Origin: Yamagishiella unicocca
Taxonomy: Eukaryota > Chlorophyta > Chlorophyceae > Chlamydomonadales > Volvocaceae
NCBI GenBank assembly: GCA_003116995.1
Contig: BDSL01000084.1
Span: 62,001-126,000 of the forward strand
Reading direction: 5' to 3'
DNA: 64,000 bases
Of the stretch, positions 25,301 to 35,500 are shown piece by piece. Numbering within the stretch: the first letter of the stretch is position 1; the number at the start of each line of letters is the position of its first letter. Made by a program: the position numbers and the translations under genes. Below the pieces are notes generated by a model. The model did not search any database and had not been told where the DNA came from. It worked only from the letters and a program-made list of their open reading frames with translations.

Positions 25301-27199
25301 AATAGGACTTGATGGTGAGGCCCAACTGCAGTCAGTTCTCGCCCAGGACCGATTCCGGGTCGCTCATTTGCAAGGCTGAGTGCGACGTCACAGCTGGAGG
25401 TTCATGCACCCGGGGCGACGCAGGCAGTTTGTTGGCACCTTCGCACTTGAGCGTCGGGCACCCCGCCGAGCCCGCCTGGAGACAAACACACGCAGGCGGG
25501 CCGCGACATACACTAAGTGCCCAAGCACCCTCCGCCGCACTGGCAGTCCCCCGGAAAGCACCCAAGCACCCTCCGCCGCACTGGCAGCGCAACCCAAAAG
25601 ACCATCGAGCCCCACCGAGTCTGGCCCAAACCAACGAAGGCCCAGACCACAGCCCTGTCGAGCAGCCCGAGCGCTGTTCGCTCCCAGCCAGCCACCCACC
25701 CACCCATGAGCAGCCCGGCCACTGCGCCAGGAAGGGCGTCAGCAGGTTGTTGTAGTCCGGCTCCGAGGTGGGCGTGGCCACCATCACGAGCATCGAACCG
25801 GGGTTGTCGACCACGCTCACGAGCACCCGGATATTCTCCTGTAGGTTGTCGCACCGTTGGGTCGTACAGGTTGTAGAGCAGGTGGCGGCGAGTGTTCAAC
25901 AAGTGAGACCGAGCAAGTGAAACCGACAAAACCCGGTGAGACCGAGCAAGTGAAACCGACAAAACCTGGTCAGGACATGGGCACATTCCCAGGCTGTGTT
26001 CAAAACGACCCGGAAGCACCGTATGGGCCCCTCATGGGCCCTGCCTGTGCCGTTGGGGTCCGGCCGGGCCGGTTGGAACCGCAATGCTGCCCTTTTTCGC
26101 TGCAAACCTACACGCTCTCCCTGGGAACCAGCGCTGTCGCCTCCACTCCACGCCCACATGGGTCCTCCTCCCCCCTCCTTTCGACCGCAACGTAGGAGCC
26201 CGGAGCATCCTCACCGCCGGGGGCAAGCTTACATGTCGCCAACCCCAGCTTGTCATTCCTCGACGTTAGCAAGGACAACTTCCGCTGCATGTCGTTCCAT
26301 GAATCACCATCCAGGCTTTGTCACAAGCACCATACCCTCCGATGTGCCCCATCAACCAACCTCCAACAGTAGGCACGGACCAGCTTCATACGCACAGCAC
26401 CATGGGGCGCGCCCCTCACCTAGGCTTCCTGTTCCTGAGTACTCCACATTACCACCCAGCCCAGGCTGGCAATCCAGACCCGACCCTCGCTGTCGCCCAC
26501 CGTACCTCAGGCATATCCTGCAACGTGTTTGTCATTATAATGTGCGTCTTGGCATCGAGCGACAGTAGCGCCGGTCTGCCGGATAGCACAGTAGCGCCGT
26601 ACGCGCTTCCCGCATTCTGTCGTACACAGGTGGGAATGGGGTACTGTGAGGCAAGGTGTCGTGCGAGTGTGGACAGCCACATCAGGGGGCAGGGGGCAGG
26701 GGCCCCGCTTCGTCCGGGGAGGCACGTACGGCAGTGCAGCGAAAGACTGAAACGCAGGATTTCGCCTCCTAGGTGCACGAGGGGGATGCGAACAGCTTCT
26801 GTTGCGGCTCGGCCCCAGCCATCGGTGAGCCTGATGGCCAGAGGACCTGGTAGCAGTGGCTGGGTCACCTAAGTCCCAGCCTCCAAGGTTGTGTTACTAG
26901 GTCGGCAGGCCAGGGACGTCAACATGCCATCCAGCATCGCAACGAACACCTTGCACCCACCGTATCCCGCTAACTCATTTTCCGCTGAGTCATGTCCGCC
27001 AGCTCCCGCTTACCTTGACGCTCTCCCCGAGCGTATTCTTCCGGAAAACATCGGCGGCGTCATCTCCGGAGGCGTCGTTGTAGAAAACTATGGGTGGCAG
27101 CACGGACTGAGCATGTGATACCTGGGCGAACTGCAGCGCTGCTAGTACAGCGCTTAGCACTAGGGTCAGGCCCGTCGTGGGCCTCCGCGAGCCCGCCAT
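14548..27199 (-). CDS. Secreted five-module, proline-rich-linked glycoprotein (about 30 exons), family not recognised
   Basis: Starts at ATG 27199 with a clear signal peptide (hydrophobic TLVLSAVLAALQFAQVSHAQ); exon 1 ends at an AAG|GTAAGC donor near 27025. Many short exons with GTGAGC/GTAAGC donors follow down to the stop at 14548. Five units repeat the same order: an acidic-start strand, FDNTFLALSSANKT-like, TLLTIIITP-like, a Cys pair (CTK...C) and RLIGFDF-like. Pro-rich linkers such as SPPPPPPRPPPPPSPPPSP (about 23.9 kb), SPSPPPSPPPSPYKPPSP (about 16.6 kb) and a PSPFPSPPPPPPPRP stretch (about 18.45 kb) join modules, as in hydroxyproline-rich algal wall proteins. The module is not the pherophorin domain as I know it, and no function is claimed. 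Extracellular-matrix placement is inferred from the signal peptide and the linkers. It could be more than one gene, but no second signal peptide or internal terminus was seen. Confidence 0.65.
15093..15243. repeat. Intronic tandem repeat, about 38 bp x 4
   Basis: The unit contains GAGGAAAACGGAATTAGTTG and recurs four times with small changes. It lies in an intron of the five-module gene directly next to a splice acceptor on the minus strand. Confidence 0.85.
16490..18170 (-). other. Module 4 of the five-module glycoprotein
   Basis: Exons carry YDAVVLVDPVPPNTTVDADR with FLEGVKELADFFIVP (18,168-18,013), TFDNTFLAMSSLLREDLMTR with TLLTIIITP (17,710-17,590), TTTLANIQCTK (17,385-17,310), KIASGVKFVVSAGVTNDVVG with VSCWGSS (17,165-16,990), and SVRFLGYDMSEGARG with an SPPPSPPPSP linker (16,685-16,500). 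Every exon ends at a GTGAG or GTGGG donor. Confidence 0.7.
16706..16772. repeat. Intronic tandem repeat, GAGAGCAGGGCGCTGG-type
   Basis: Four imperfect copies of a 15-17 base unit with GGGAGAGCAGGGC lie just upstream (minus strand) of the exon that opens with SVRFLGYDM. Confidence 0.75.
19019..19072. repeat. Intronic tandem repeat, GGGTGGGTTTGAA x 4
   Basis: Four head-to-tail copies of a 13-base unit in the five-module gene, within or beside an intron of module 3. Confidence 0.75.
19491..19735. repeat. Intronic minisatellite, 26 bp x about 9
   Basis: The unit is GTGCTCGGCAGGCAGGCAGG plus CAGGGA. Eight near-perfect copies and one diverged first copy (GTGGTCGGCAAG) were counted. The array lies in an intron of the five-module gene. 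Open frames in it on both strands are by-products of the 26-bp periodicity. Confidence 0.9.
21000..24010 (-). other. Module 2 of the five-module glycoprotein
   Basis: A Pro-rich linker exon (about 24,005-23,790) is followed by an exon with HILITDPSTPSDLLRKTQ and SVFDNTFIALSSANKT (23,690-23,485). Then come KTMLAIVVTPATSNTELSDM with ICTK (23,035-22,912), TIFSDFSNVLGVPRFASSMI (22,225-22,130), an exon with VAIKCNVG ending FFRL at a GTGGGT donor near 21,535, and an exon opening IGYDFTSGG (21,151). The last junction restores the RL-IGYDF motif exactly. Confidence 0.65.
22670..22905. repeat. Intronic repeat rich in TTCGCCCACCA
   Basis: An imperfect array of CGCCCACCAGTTCGCCCACC-type units fills the intron between the ICTK-ending exon and the next exon of module 2. 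Confidence 0.75.
24700..26880 (-). other. Module 1 of the five-module glycoprotein
   Basis: Exons include the motif GSMLVMVATP (about 25,790), a phase-clear exon with AANAVFNFNGMPLSLFAGGS and FKCEI (about 25,190-25,085), and GGWVKLLGFDFGS (about 24,735-24,765). It is the most diverged unit, and its first exons near 26.2-26.9 kb are the least certain. Confidence 0.55.
25505..25605. repeat. Intronic direct repeat, CCCAAGCACCCTCCGCCGCA
   Basis: Two copies of a 28-base sequence containing this core followed by CTGGCAG, spaced by about 42 bases, lie in an intron of module 1. A second pair nearby (about 25,900-25,970) repeats GTGAGACCGAGCAAGTGAAA. Confidence 0.7.
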
Positions 27200-29579
27200 C
27201 GGAGCACGCCCGGATGTGTGCCGGCTGCGTGCCTTGCGAACGGCGGAGCTATAGGCGGGTTATTGCAAACCAATCTCCCGCACGAAGTCAGACGATTTCA
27301 GTGTCTGGGGCGGGGAAATCAAGGTGGGGCAAACAATGTTGGGCAAGGCATGCGTCAGCAGCAAGTCGCACTTGAGTGCCCAGAGCTGGAGTGTGACATT
27401 TCGTCGTTGAGCGCTTCAATATGAACATGTAATATTTCGGTCTTAGGCAAGGGAGTTAAGCTCCCAAGCGTGAAGGAAGCTATCTAGCACACGCCGACGA
27501 CGGTCGATGCCGCACCACAGGATAGCCGCAACAGACGCTGGACACATGTCAGGTGAGCGAGTTATCGCTGCTCGATCTGGCTCCATGCGAACCGCTTGGG
27601 CCGTTGCAAAACCGCGTAATCGCAAGCGTGGTAACGACTCGCGTGTGTACACCGGAAGCCGTAGGAACTATGCCCAAAGAGTACCCAATGGCGTGATCTA
27701 TTGCTTTGGTTCCATAATTAGCCCGTCAGCGCACTGTACAACGTCGAAAGTGGCAGCATGGGTGCGACCCCAACGCGCTTAGGAGGACTACGACTGCGTC
27801 ACAGAAATGTAAGCATGTATATCGAGCACCAAAAAACATACCTAGTTTGTGGCCAGCGGTTGCAGCTTTGCAGCAAGCTCGCTGTGTATAGATACGCCTT
27901 CTGCAGGCGCTGTGTAGGATGGACCACGTCCCAAATGCCCCAACTGTAGCCACTATTATAAAGTGGGCTCAGTTTATAGGCAACATCAACTGAAATTGCG
28001 AGGATGGTTCATTCGTAGTAAACCAATCGTATGGCGGGCGGCCCGATGCAGCGCCTTCTTCCCAACTCGCAAATAACTGTCGCATTGAGTTCGTGTAAAT
28101 GATCGCATATGTACTTGATGATCTTCTACCAGTTCCACCTACACAGGAAGGAAGTTATTCACTGCCCATACATACGGTAACTCCAGTTGAGTAAGTCAAA
28201 CAGCTATACAAAAATGGGCAGAATTGTCATATTATATCGCCCGGTGACCTGATGTAATAACGTTTGGGGTGGCCGAGCGGTGTCTGACGGGTTCGAGGGG
28301 GGGGAGGGGGGGGAGTTTTGCGAGGGCGTAGTGGTTGTACCGATGTACCAAAATGCCAATCAACAGGCATTATTGGACTAGCAGAAATTGGGGCATATTG
28401 CATAGAAGGCATAAACCGTAATTGACGGCCAAACACGGCGGGTTGAATGGTCATCCCCACGCCGACATTTTTGGACAATTAACACCGTAATGCTAATTAC
28501 AATGAATTTCAAATTATGGAATACGATGGGTTAATGTAGGCCCTGAGCACATTTCGTAGTCGATGTCCCTCAATGAGCAATAAGTTTCAGTGGACAGACC
28601 TATAGGCCCTTACCAAGCTTGTATGAGTTTATACGCATGACAAATGATGAAAAAGGGGCGATTGAGCCCAGCGGACTTGGAGATGGCGCTTTACCTCTTG
28701 GAGTGGGAAACAACTACCGCTCTGCAACCAGGAATGCTACGCGTGAAGAAGTATCATCTTGGCTTCTATCAACTCCAGAATCGCGTACGCCGGAGCAGGT
28801 GTGCGACGCGCGAAAGCGTGCGCGACTCCGCCCCAGTTTTGCGTTGTGGTTCAAACCCCACCCTGGGCGTATGACCCGTGGCTGCATATAGGATTCAATC
28901 GCGCGCAAATAAAAAGATCCCCTTTTGGTAGGCGCATGTTCTGCTTGGTCCGAAGCTGGGAAAATGTAAGCGCTGGGACTCCCCGCATTAAACCACAAAC
29001 ACCGGTGGTCCATTATTACATCTGGCTTTTGCTGCACTCACTTCGTCAGCTCCCGCCGCACTCCTTCGTCGCCCCAGCTACCTATCTATCTAGCCGCCTA
29101 CCTTCGTCTGCTGGGTCGGACAACCCCGTTCCCCGCCCCGGCTCTCGTCACTTACCTTCCCTCCGCTAAACATACCAGCAATGCCTGAGTGCGTGCAGCC
29201 GGTTGGCAGCAAGTCACGCACACAGCCGCACAGGCGCATACACACTGCCGCATGCCCGCCCGCCGTGTTGGCATCCATGTTAGTATCCGCAGGGCACGGC
29301 CCATGACAGCCCAGATACACGTGTCCATTCCCGGTTGGGGTGTGTTCGGTGATGACGTCGGAGGTTAGCCCCAGGGGCAACTCGACGCCTCCACCTTGAT
29401 CAGACAGGCAGCCACAACCACAAGACACCCAGCGCACTACCCTTTGATACTACCCAGCCCACGAGCTGAGTCCGCTGTCCGACCCCCCACTCCCATGGCT
29501 CGCTCCGCCCTACTCCCCCCCACGCTGCAACCCACCGCCCCCCACACGCCAATCAGCACACGCATGTGCGTGCCTGCAG
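27200..29579. other. Intergenic region between divergent genes
   Basis: Lies upstream of the minus-strand five-module gene (start 27199) and before the first recognisable exon of the plus-strand cyclic-nucleotide-binding gene. Lower in GC, with G-runs near 28,300 and a tRNA-like A-box/B-box pair too close together to be a tRNA. One possible minus-strand exon is listed separately. The unseen 5' exons of the plus-strand gene may also lie here. Confidence 0.45.
29163..29430 (-). CDS. Candidate orphan Cys-rich exon (hypothetical, partial)
   Basis: This minus-strand frame reads like ordinary protein: GVELPLGLTSDVITEHTPTG, then GHVYLGCHGPCPADTNMDA and AAVCMRLCGCVRDLLPTGC. It ends at a textbook donor (GGAAG|GTAAGTGACG) near 29,160. 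Six Cys fall in about 35 residues. No start codon, partner exon or family was recognised. It may be a remnant exon or part of a small gene whose other exons I cannot identify. Confidence 0.3.
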
Positions 29580-32500
29580 GTGGCCGCCATCGCGGCACTG
29601 CTGCCGCTGTTCCCTAAGCTCCGGAATGCGGGGGAGGCATCTTTGTCGGCGCTGGCCAGGCAGGCGAGTATGGCCAGGTCGCGCACGGCTGACCGCTAGG
29701 CGCGTAGGCTCTTGGCGCTTTGCTTCCGGCGCTGTGGCATATCTGGGGGCGCTGCCAGCGGATTAAGATAGTCGCGATGGGCTACTGTGGCCGCACAGGA
29801 GGCGCTGCGCAGAGGCGGCTACCGCCAGGGCCGGGGGCCTGGGACAGTTTTGGACGAGCTGTCTTTCGGATGCTTGCGGATGCTGCGTACCCATGCATTC
29901 CGCCTTGGCAATCGTCGTACTTTGTTACGGGTGGGAGCAGCGGTTTGGAGTTTGGTAAACGTGGACGGGCAGGCCTACAAGGCACAGTTGGGCCCTATGT
30001 GACGTATAGTTGCGCCTCCTGGCTGCCGTACGCGCGTGTGCAGGTCACTGCGTCCCAGCCGAGCCGCGGTGAGGTGCTCTGTAAGAGTGGCGAGACAGCG
30101 GATTGCGTGTACCTGGTGCTGGAGGGAGCAGTGGCGCTGTTGGACCCGGCCCACCACCACACGCAGCGGCGGCGCTCCAGCGGCGGCAACACGGCGGGCG
30201 AGCAGCAGGGGGGTGAGCAACAGGGGGGCGAGGGCAGCAGGGGACGGGGGCAGCAGGGGCGAGAGCAGCAGGGGTTGGACCTGTTTGGGGCGTTTCGATG
30301 CATCTGACGGACGCTGAACCTCACCAAGCGGCCCCAATCCTGCCCATTCAAATCGACCCGCGCCTCATTGTCCAACACCCGAATCTACCTCAGGGAAGCC
30401 GGACGAAATGCTCCAGCGCTGCAACGCGTGGGAGCTGGTGGGCGACGAGCCAGTGCTGGCTGGCATACGGTGGCCCTGCAAGGCGCAGGTAAGGAGGTGC
30501 TGCGGCCACCTGGATGTGCAGCCGTGGTAGCAGCGACCCGGCTAGGAGCGGAGGGATACGAGTGGTACCTTGGGAGAGGGGTGAGACGGCAGGAGACCTC
30601 ATATGGGGGCAGCGCCCAATGCAGAGCGCCCATGACATAACTCCGTTCGCCAACGTCTCCACCCACACCCCACTTCCACCGCCACCCTGGTTGCGGCTGC
30701 CACCCCTCCATGTCGGCACCAGGTGGACTCGAGCCGGTCGCTGCTGTTGCTGGTGCCCCGCCACACCTTCCACGAGACCATCTCGCTCAGCGTGCGAGCG
30801 TCGTTCAACAGAAAGGTATGGCGTTGGATGGGTGGCGTGCAGCGGCGGCGTAGCACTAGCGGGCTGGCAGCCGGCAGCTCGGGAGCAGGGGTCCAAGCTG
30901 TATTGAACCTGTCTTAGGCGCTGACTCGACGGCGGAAGATGTCGAGGCCGCGGGATCCCTTGCCTGCCAAGGCCACGCAGAATACATCACGCAGGGTAAG
31001 CTTTAACATATTTTCATCGTCGCTGCACCGGCAACCTGAAGGTAACCTTCTGATAAATGCACTCTTGTGTGTCGTGCTTGCTGGGACCGCCGCTGCAGAT
31101 CGACTTCCTTGCCCGGCTGCCTGTCTTCAGCAACATGCCACGCCGGGTGGTGGAGCGGCTGGCGCCCTTCTTTTTTGAATTGGTACGGCAATAGGAGAGT
31201 TGCGAATAGGTTGTGAGGATCGGATGAGTCGTTGCGGTGCTGTAATGGGAACGGGGTGGTAATCCAGGGCAGGCCAGCTCGCACATGCCCCCATTCCTCA
31301 TGATACCGCAGCATCCCATCCCATCCGAAACCGCGCCATCTTACCTAAAACCGTACCACGAGAATCAAAACCAATGAAAACCACTTAAAACCAACCGCGC
31401 CATTTGCACCTGAATCCACACCACCCACCTAAGCCAGCACCCACCCACCCCGCGCTCTGACTCTCAGGAGCTCTGTCCCAAGGACCTGCTGTGCCGCCAG
31501 GGCGACCCTGCAGACTGTATGTGGGCCGTCGTCAACGGCAGGTAGGGCGGGCACGGGACCCGGACCCGGACTTGCTGCAGTGTAGGTGGGCTCTGGCTTG
31601 CCACACGGGGTGGGCCTTCTGGGTTGTGAATGTGCATTACGAAATGCGCCTTACCCGTATCTGTCACTGCCATCCCACACCACGCCTCGTCCCGCCAACC
31701 CTCTGACCCCAAGGTGCCACGTCATCATCGACCCTCATTGGAGTCCGGCAGCCAACCGGCCGCCGGAGACGGACCCCAAGCGCACGTCGCAGGTGGGGTG
31801 CCTCCCAGTCCGACAGCGGATGAGGGCATGGCAGCAGCTCGCAGGAGGCGCAGCTCGCAGGAGGCGTTGTACACTTTGAAATGCTTCGGGCTGCCTTAGG
31901 GCCGCAGCGCACCTGCACCGCCTCAGAGCCACACGCTTACAAAATTACCCATTACCCGGCTGGTCCTGCATCCACTCACACACACCTGAAACCCCCCGCC
32001 CGACCTATGGTGCAGGTGGCTGCCATCCAGAGCGGCAACCTCATTGGAGAGATGTGCGTGTTTGGTAATGTACGGCACCGGGCGGCCACTGTGCGCTGCG
32101 CCACCGACGTGCTGTTCTATCGCCTCAAGCGGCTTCACTTCCTGCGCATCTGCCCGCCGGCGCAGCTAGAAGTGAGTAGTGTGGCTTGGCGCCGGCCTGC
32201 GCGGGTGCGACGGAGGGTGCGAGCCAGGGCACCTGCACGAGTAGCATGTGTGGCGGAATGCTGAGGGCCTGTTCACGTAACAGGGCATGTTGGACTCCGC
32301 TGACGATGACAACGAAGGGCGATCGTCGCCACGCGCGGGTCATCCCTCGCTTGCCCTCCCTCCGCCCCCTCTCATGATCGCTTGCCCTCCCTCCTCCCCC
32401 TCTCATGATCGCTTGCCCTCCCTCCGCCCCCTCTCATGATCGCTTGCCCTCCCTCCGCCCCCTCTCATGATCGCTTGCCTCCCTCCGCCCCCTCTCATGA

Positions 32501-35500
32501 TCGCTTGCCTCCCTCCGCCCCCTCTCATGATCGCTTGCCCTCCCTCCGCCCCCTCTCATGATCGCTTGCCCTCCCTCCTCCCCCTCTCATGATCGCTTGC
32601 CCTCCCTCCGCCCCCTCTCATGATCGCTTGCCCTCCCTCCTCCCCCGCACCCAGGAACTTCGCGCCATCGCCGAGGCGAAGATGCTGATGCTGGTGCACG
32701 CGCAGCGCGAGGAGCACGGGGCGGCCGCCCGACTGAGCCGGGTGCTGCGAGGCCACAGCTTGCGGGTGGGTCGGTGGTATCGCGCAGAAAGGCACTCACT
32801 GGGCCCTCCGTGTTTGGTGCGGCTTCTCCCCTCTGCCCGCCCAACCGCCGCCTGTGCATTCCTCGAATCCCATACGACAAGCATGGCTCCTTAACTCGCC
32901 AATCGCACCGGATGGCCCGAGGTTTGCTAACGTCTTGGTCCAAATCCAGCGAACCAAACTCCTGCGCACACCGCCCCATCCGGCAGGCCCTCCACCCAAC
33001 CCAACGTGCCCCGCTGCTGCGCGGCTCGGTGGAAGTCTCCCCCCTGCCTGTGGGCGTCAAGTCGGCCCCGCCAAGACACTCGCTGCAGGCTGCAGCCGCG
33101 GCAGTAGCAAGCAGCGGTGGTGGACATGGCAGCAGCACCGGGTACGGTGCTCCCACAGGCTACATCTACTCGAGCCCGAGCGTTGACTCCGAAACAGACC
33201 AAGACGGCCCCACTGGTCACGAGCGCAGAGGCGCTGTACTGAATCTGGATGCTGACGTGTCCCACGCACCATGGGCCGCTTTCACTGCGGCTGCTGCTGA
33301 CATTATGCGCCAGTCGGCGCAGCCGCTGGTTGCCGCGGCAGCAGTGGCGTCTAGGTTGGAGGCGGCGCTGTCCCACTTCTCGACCTCGGGAGACTGGGGG
33401 GATGGGCTGGGGACTCCCGACTACAGCGAGAACGGTGAGGACGGCGGCAACCCTGGCGAGCCGACTGGCACCCAGCAGTTGGCGTCAGCGCCGGCGTCGG
33501 GAGCACTGCCGGCGCCGACATCGATCGCCGCGCTGCCATTCGGCTGGGGCTACACGTTCCTGCGTGCGGAGGAGACCAGCGCCACTGGCGGCGGCGGTGC
33601 AGCCGGTCGAGAGCCGCAGGCGGAAGCGACGGCGTCGGCCAATCGGGTCGCAAGACCCCCAAGAGAAGCAGCACCCGACGCCAGTGCTGTGAACGGCCCA
33701 TTGTCACCTGGACCCTCGGCAGTGCTGTCGGTGGTGGGTGTTGAGGGAGGTGATGGCTGCTGTAGCAATGGCAACGGCGCCGTTGACGGCTCCTCGGGCG
33801 CAGGGCCTGATGCTGTCGTCACTTCCCCAGTCGCTGATGCCGCCGCAACAACCGAGCCCGCTGATGCTGGAGACGGCAGCGGCAGCGACAGTGGCGGCAG
33901 CGTCAGTGAGAGCCGCGACGGCGATGGGAGGTACGGCGACCGTGGTGACCTGGACGCTGACGGTGAAGGTGACATGACGTCGAAGCTACTGCCACACGTG
34001 CCCTTGCAGCTACTGCCTCTCGTCGACTTCTCCTGGACTTTCGGCCCCTGCAGCATGCTGAACGTGCTCTACGCCCGCAGCGGCAGCTCCCAGACCGGCG
34101 TCATTGCGGGGGTGGGTGCTGCAGGAGGGGGAGGGGCGGGAGCTGCAGCAGCGGCAGTAGCTGCGCACTCCACCACCCGAGTGCAACCCAGTCTCCGGAC
34201 CGGACCAGGTGCCAGCCGCATCCGTGGCGTCGCCTGGGATACGAAACGCCACGGCAGCAGTGGCGGTGGCGGGACCGATGGCGAGGTCCCAAAGGTGGGC
34301 ACACAACGCCTGGACGGCTCCGGAGACAGCTTGGACCACTTGCATGACAACCCCGGCGTGCCGCCACTGGGCTTCAGCCGGTGCGCCACCCCCGACACTC
34401 CAGGGCCCTGGAGCGCTAGGGAGACAGGGACGGCGGCAGCCGTCGCTAGCCAAGCGGCGGCATCAGGTGCTGTTACCTCAGCGGGGGATGATCCTCCCGC
34501 CCAGGCCAGGAGCGGCCGCCGAGGCAGCGGTGCCGCTGCTTCCGCCTCCACAGGTGCCGCACGGGGGGCCCTTGCAGTGCTGCCCTCAGGTTGGGTGCCC
34601 GTGCCCAGGCCCCGTGCACCACCACCACCAGAGCCGCTGCAGCGGCAGGCCAGGTCGCGGTACGGGGCGGCTGGTGCTGCTTCTGGGAGATCGCAGTCGC
34701 CCCTGATGCGGATCAGTAGGGCGCCATCGGAGGTGAGCCACTCCAGATGGTCAAACACACACCAGCTCCCTCAGGTTCGGCCCACGAGGCCACCACCAGG
34801 TCCGGCGCTGGCTTGGTCCGCACCCGCCATCAGCTATCCTTGACATGACCGGAACCGCCAGCAGCCCGCTGTGCACTTTGAGGCCCCACCCCACCCCACC
34901 CGACTCCCAGCATTCCCGTGCACCGCACCCATGTTCTGTGGCAAACATCCCACCTTCCCATTGTCGTACACGGCCCCGGCAGGCGCGTGGACCCCACGTG
35001 GAGGGGGGGGAAATGTCCCCGGCCACATCAGCGGCAGCGGACGGCTTGTGGCCGGCGGCAGCGGTGCCTCCGTCACGCACTTCGCAGCAGCCAGGAGTCA
35101 GCAGCCGCAGCTCCAGCCCGGAGAGCTGGCCGTCCCACGACTGCTCTCCACGCCGCAGCACCGCAGAGGGCATGTCGGCTGCGGCAGCGCGGAGCAAGGC
35201 CAGCAGCGCCTTGGGCGGCGCCAACCAGGCCGCGTCGCAATTTGCTGCGGTGGCTGAGAGCGAGATGCAACAGCAGGATAGCTGTGCAGACTCTCCACGC
35301 CGCCTCGGGTCCCCATCGAGCGACTCCCGCTTTCCTCGGCGCCGGGAGGCCATGAGCCCGACCAGCAGCATCCGCGCTGCCGCCGTGCACAGCTCTGGGA
35401 GCGCAGCGGGCCGGTTCGTTCCCAGCAGCCAGAGCTGCGACATATCAGTGGTGGGGTCGTCAGCACCCTTGCACACCTCCACCCAGCACCAGCATGGCGT

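Noticed and set aside
28268..28300. tRNA-like A-box (TGGCCGAGCGG) and B-box (GGTTCGAGG)
   Set aside because: The two boxes are only about 10 bases apart and no acceptor or anticodon stem can be drawn. It may at most be a truncated tRNA-derived fragment.
28825..28870. GGTTCAAACCCCACC resembling a tRNA T-arm, with CGCCCCAG/CTGGGCG arms around it
   Set aside because: The T-stem does not pair with a 7-base loop, and no D-arm or anticodon arm lies at the right distance upstream.
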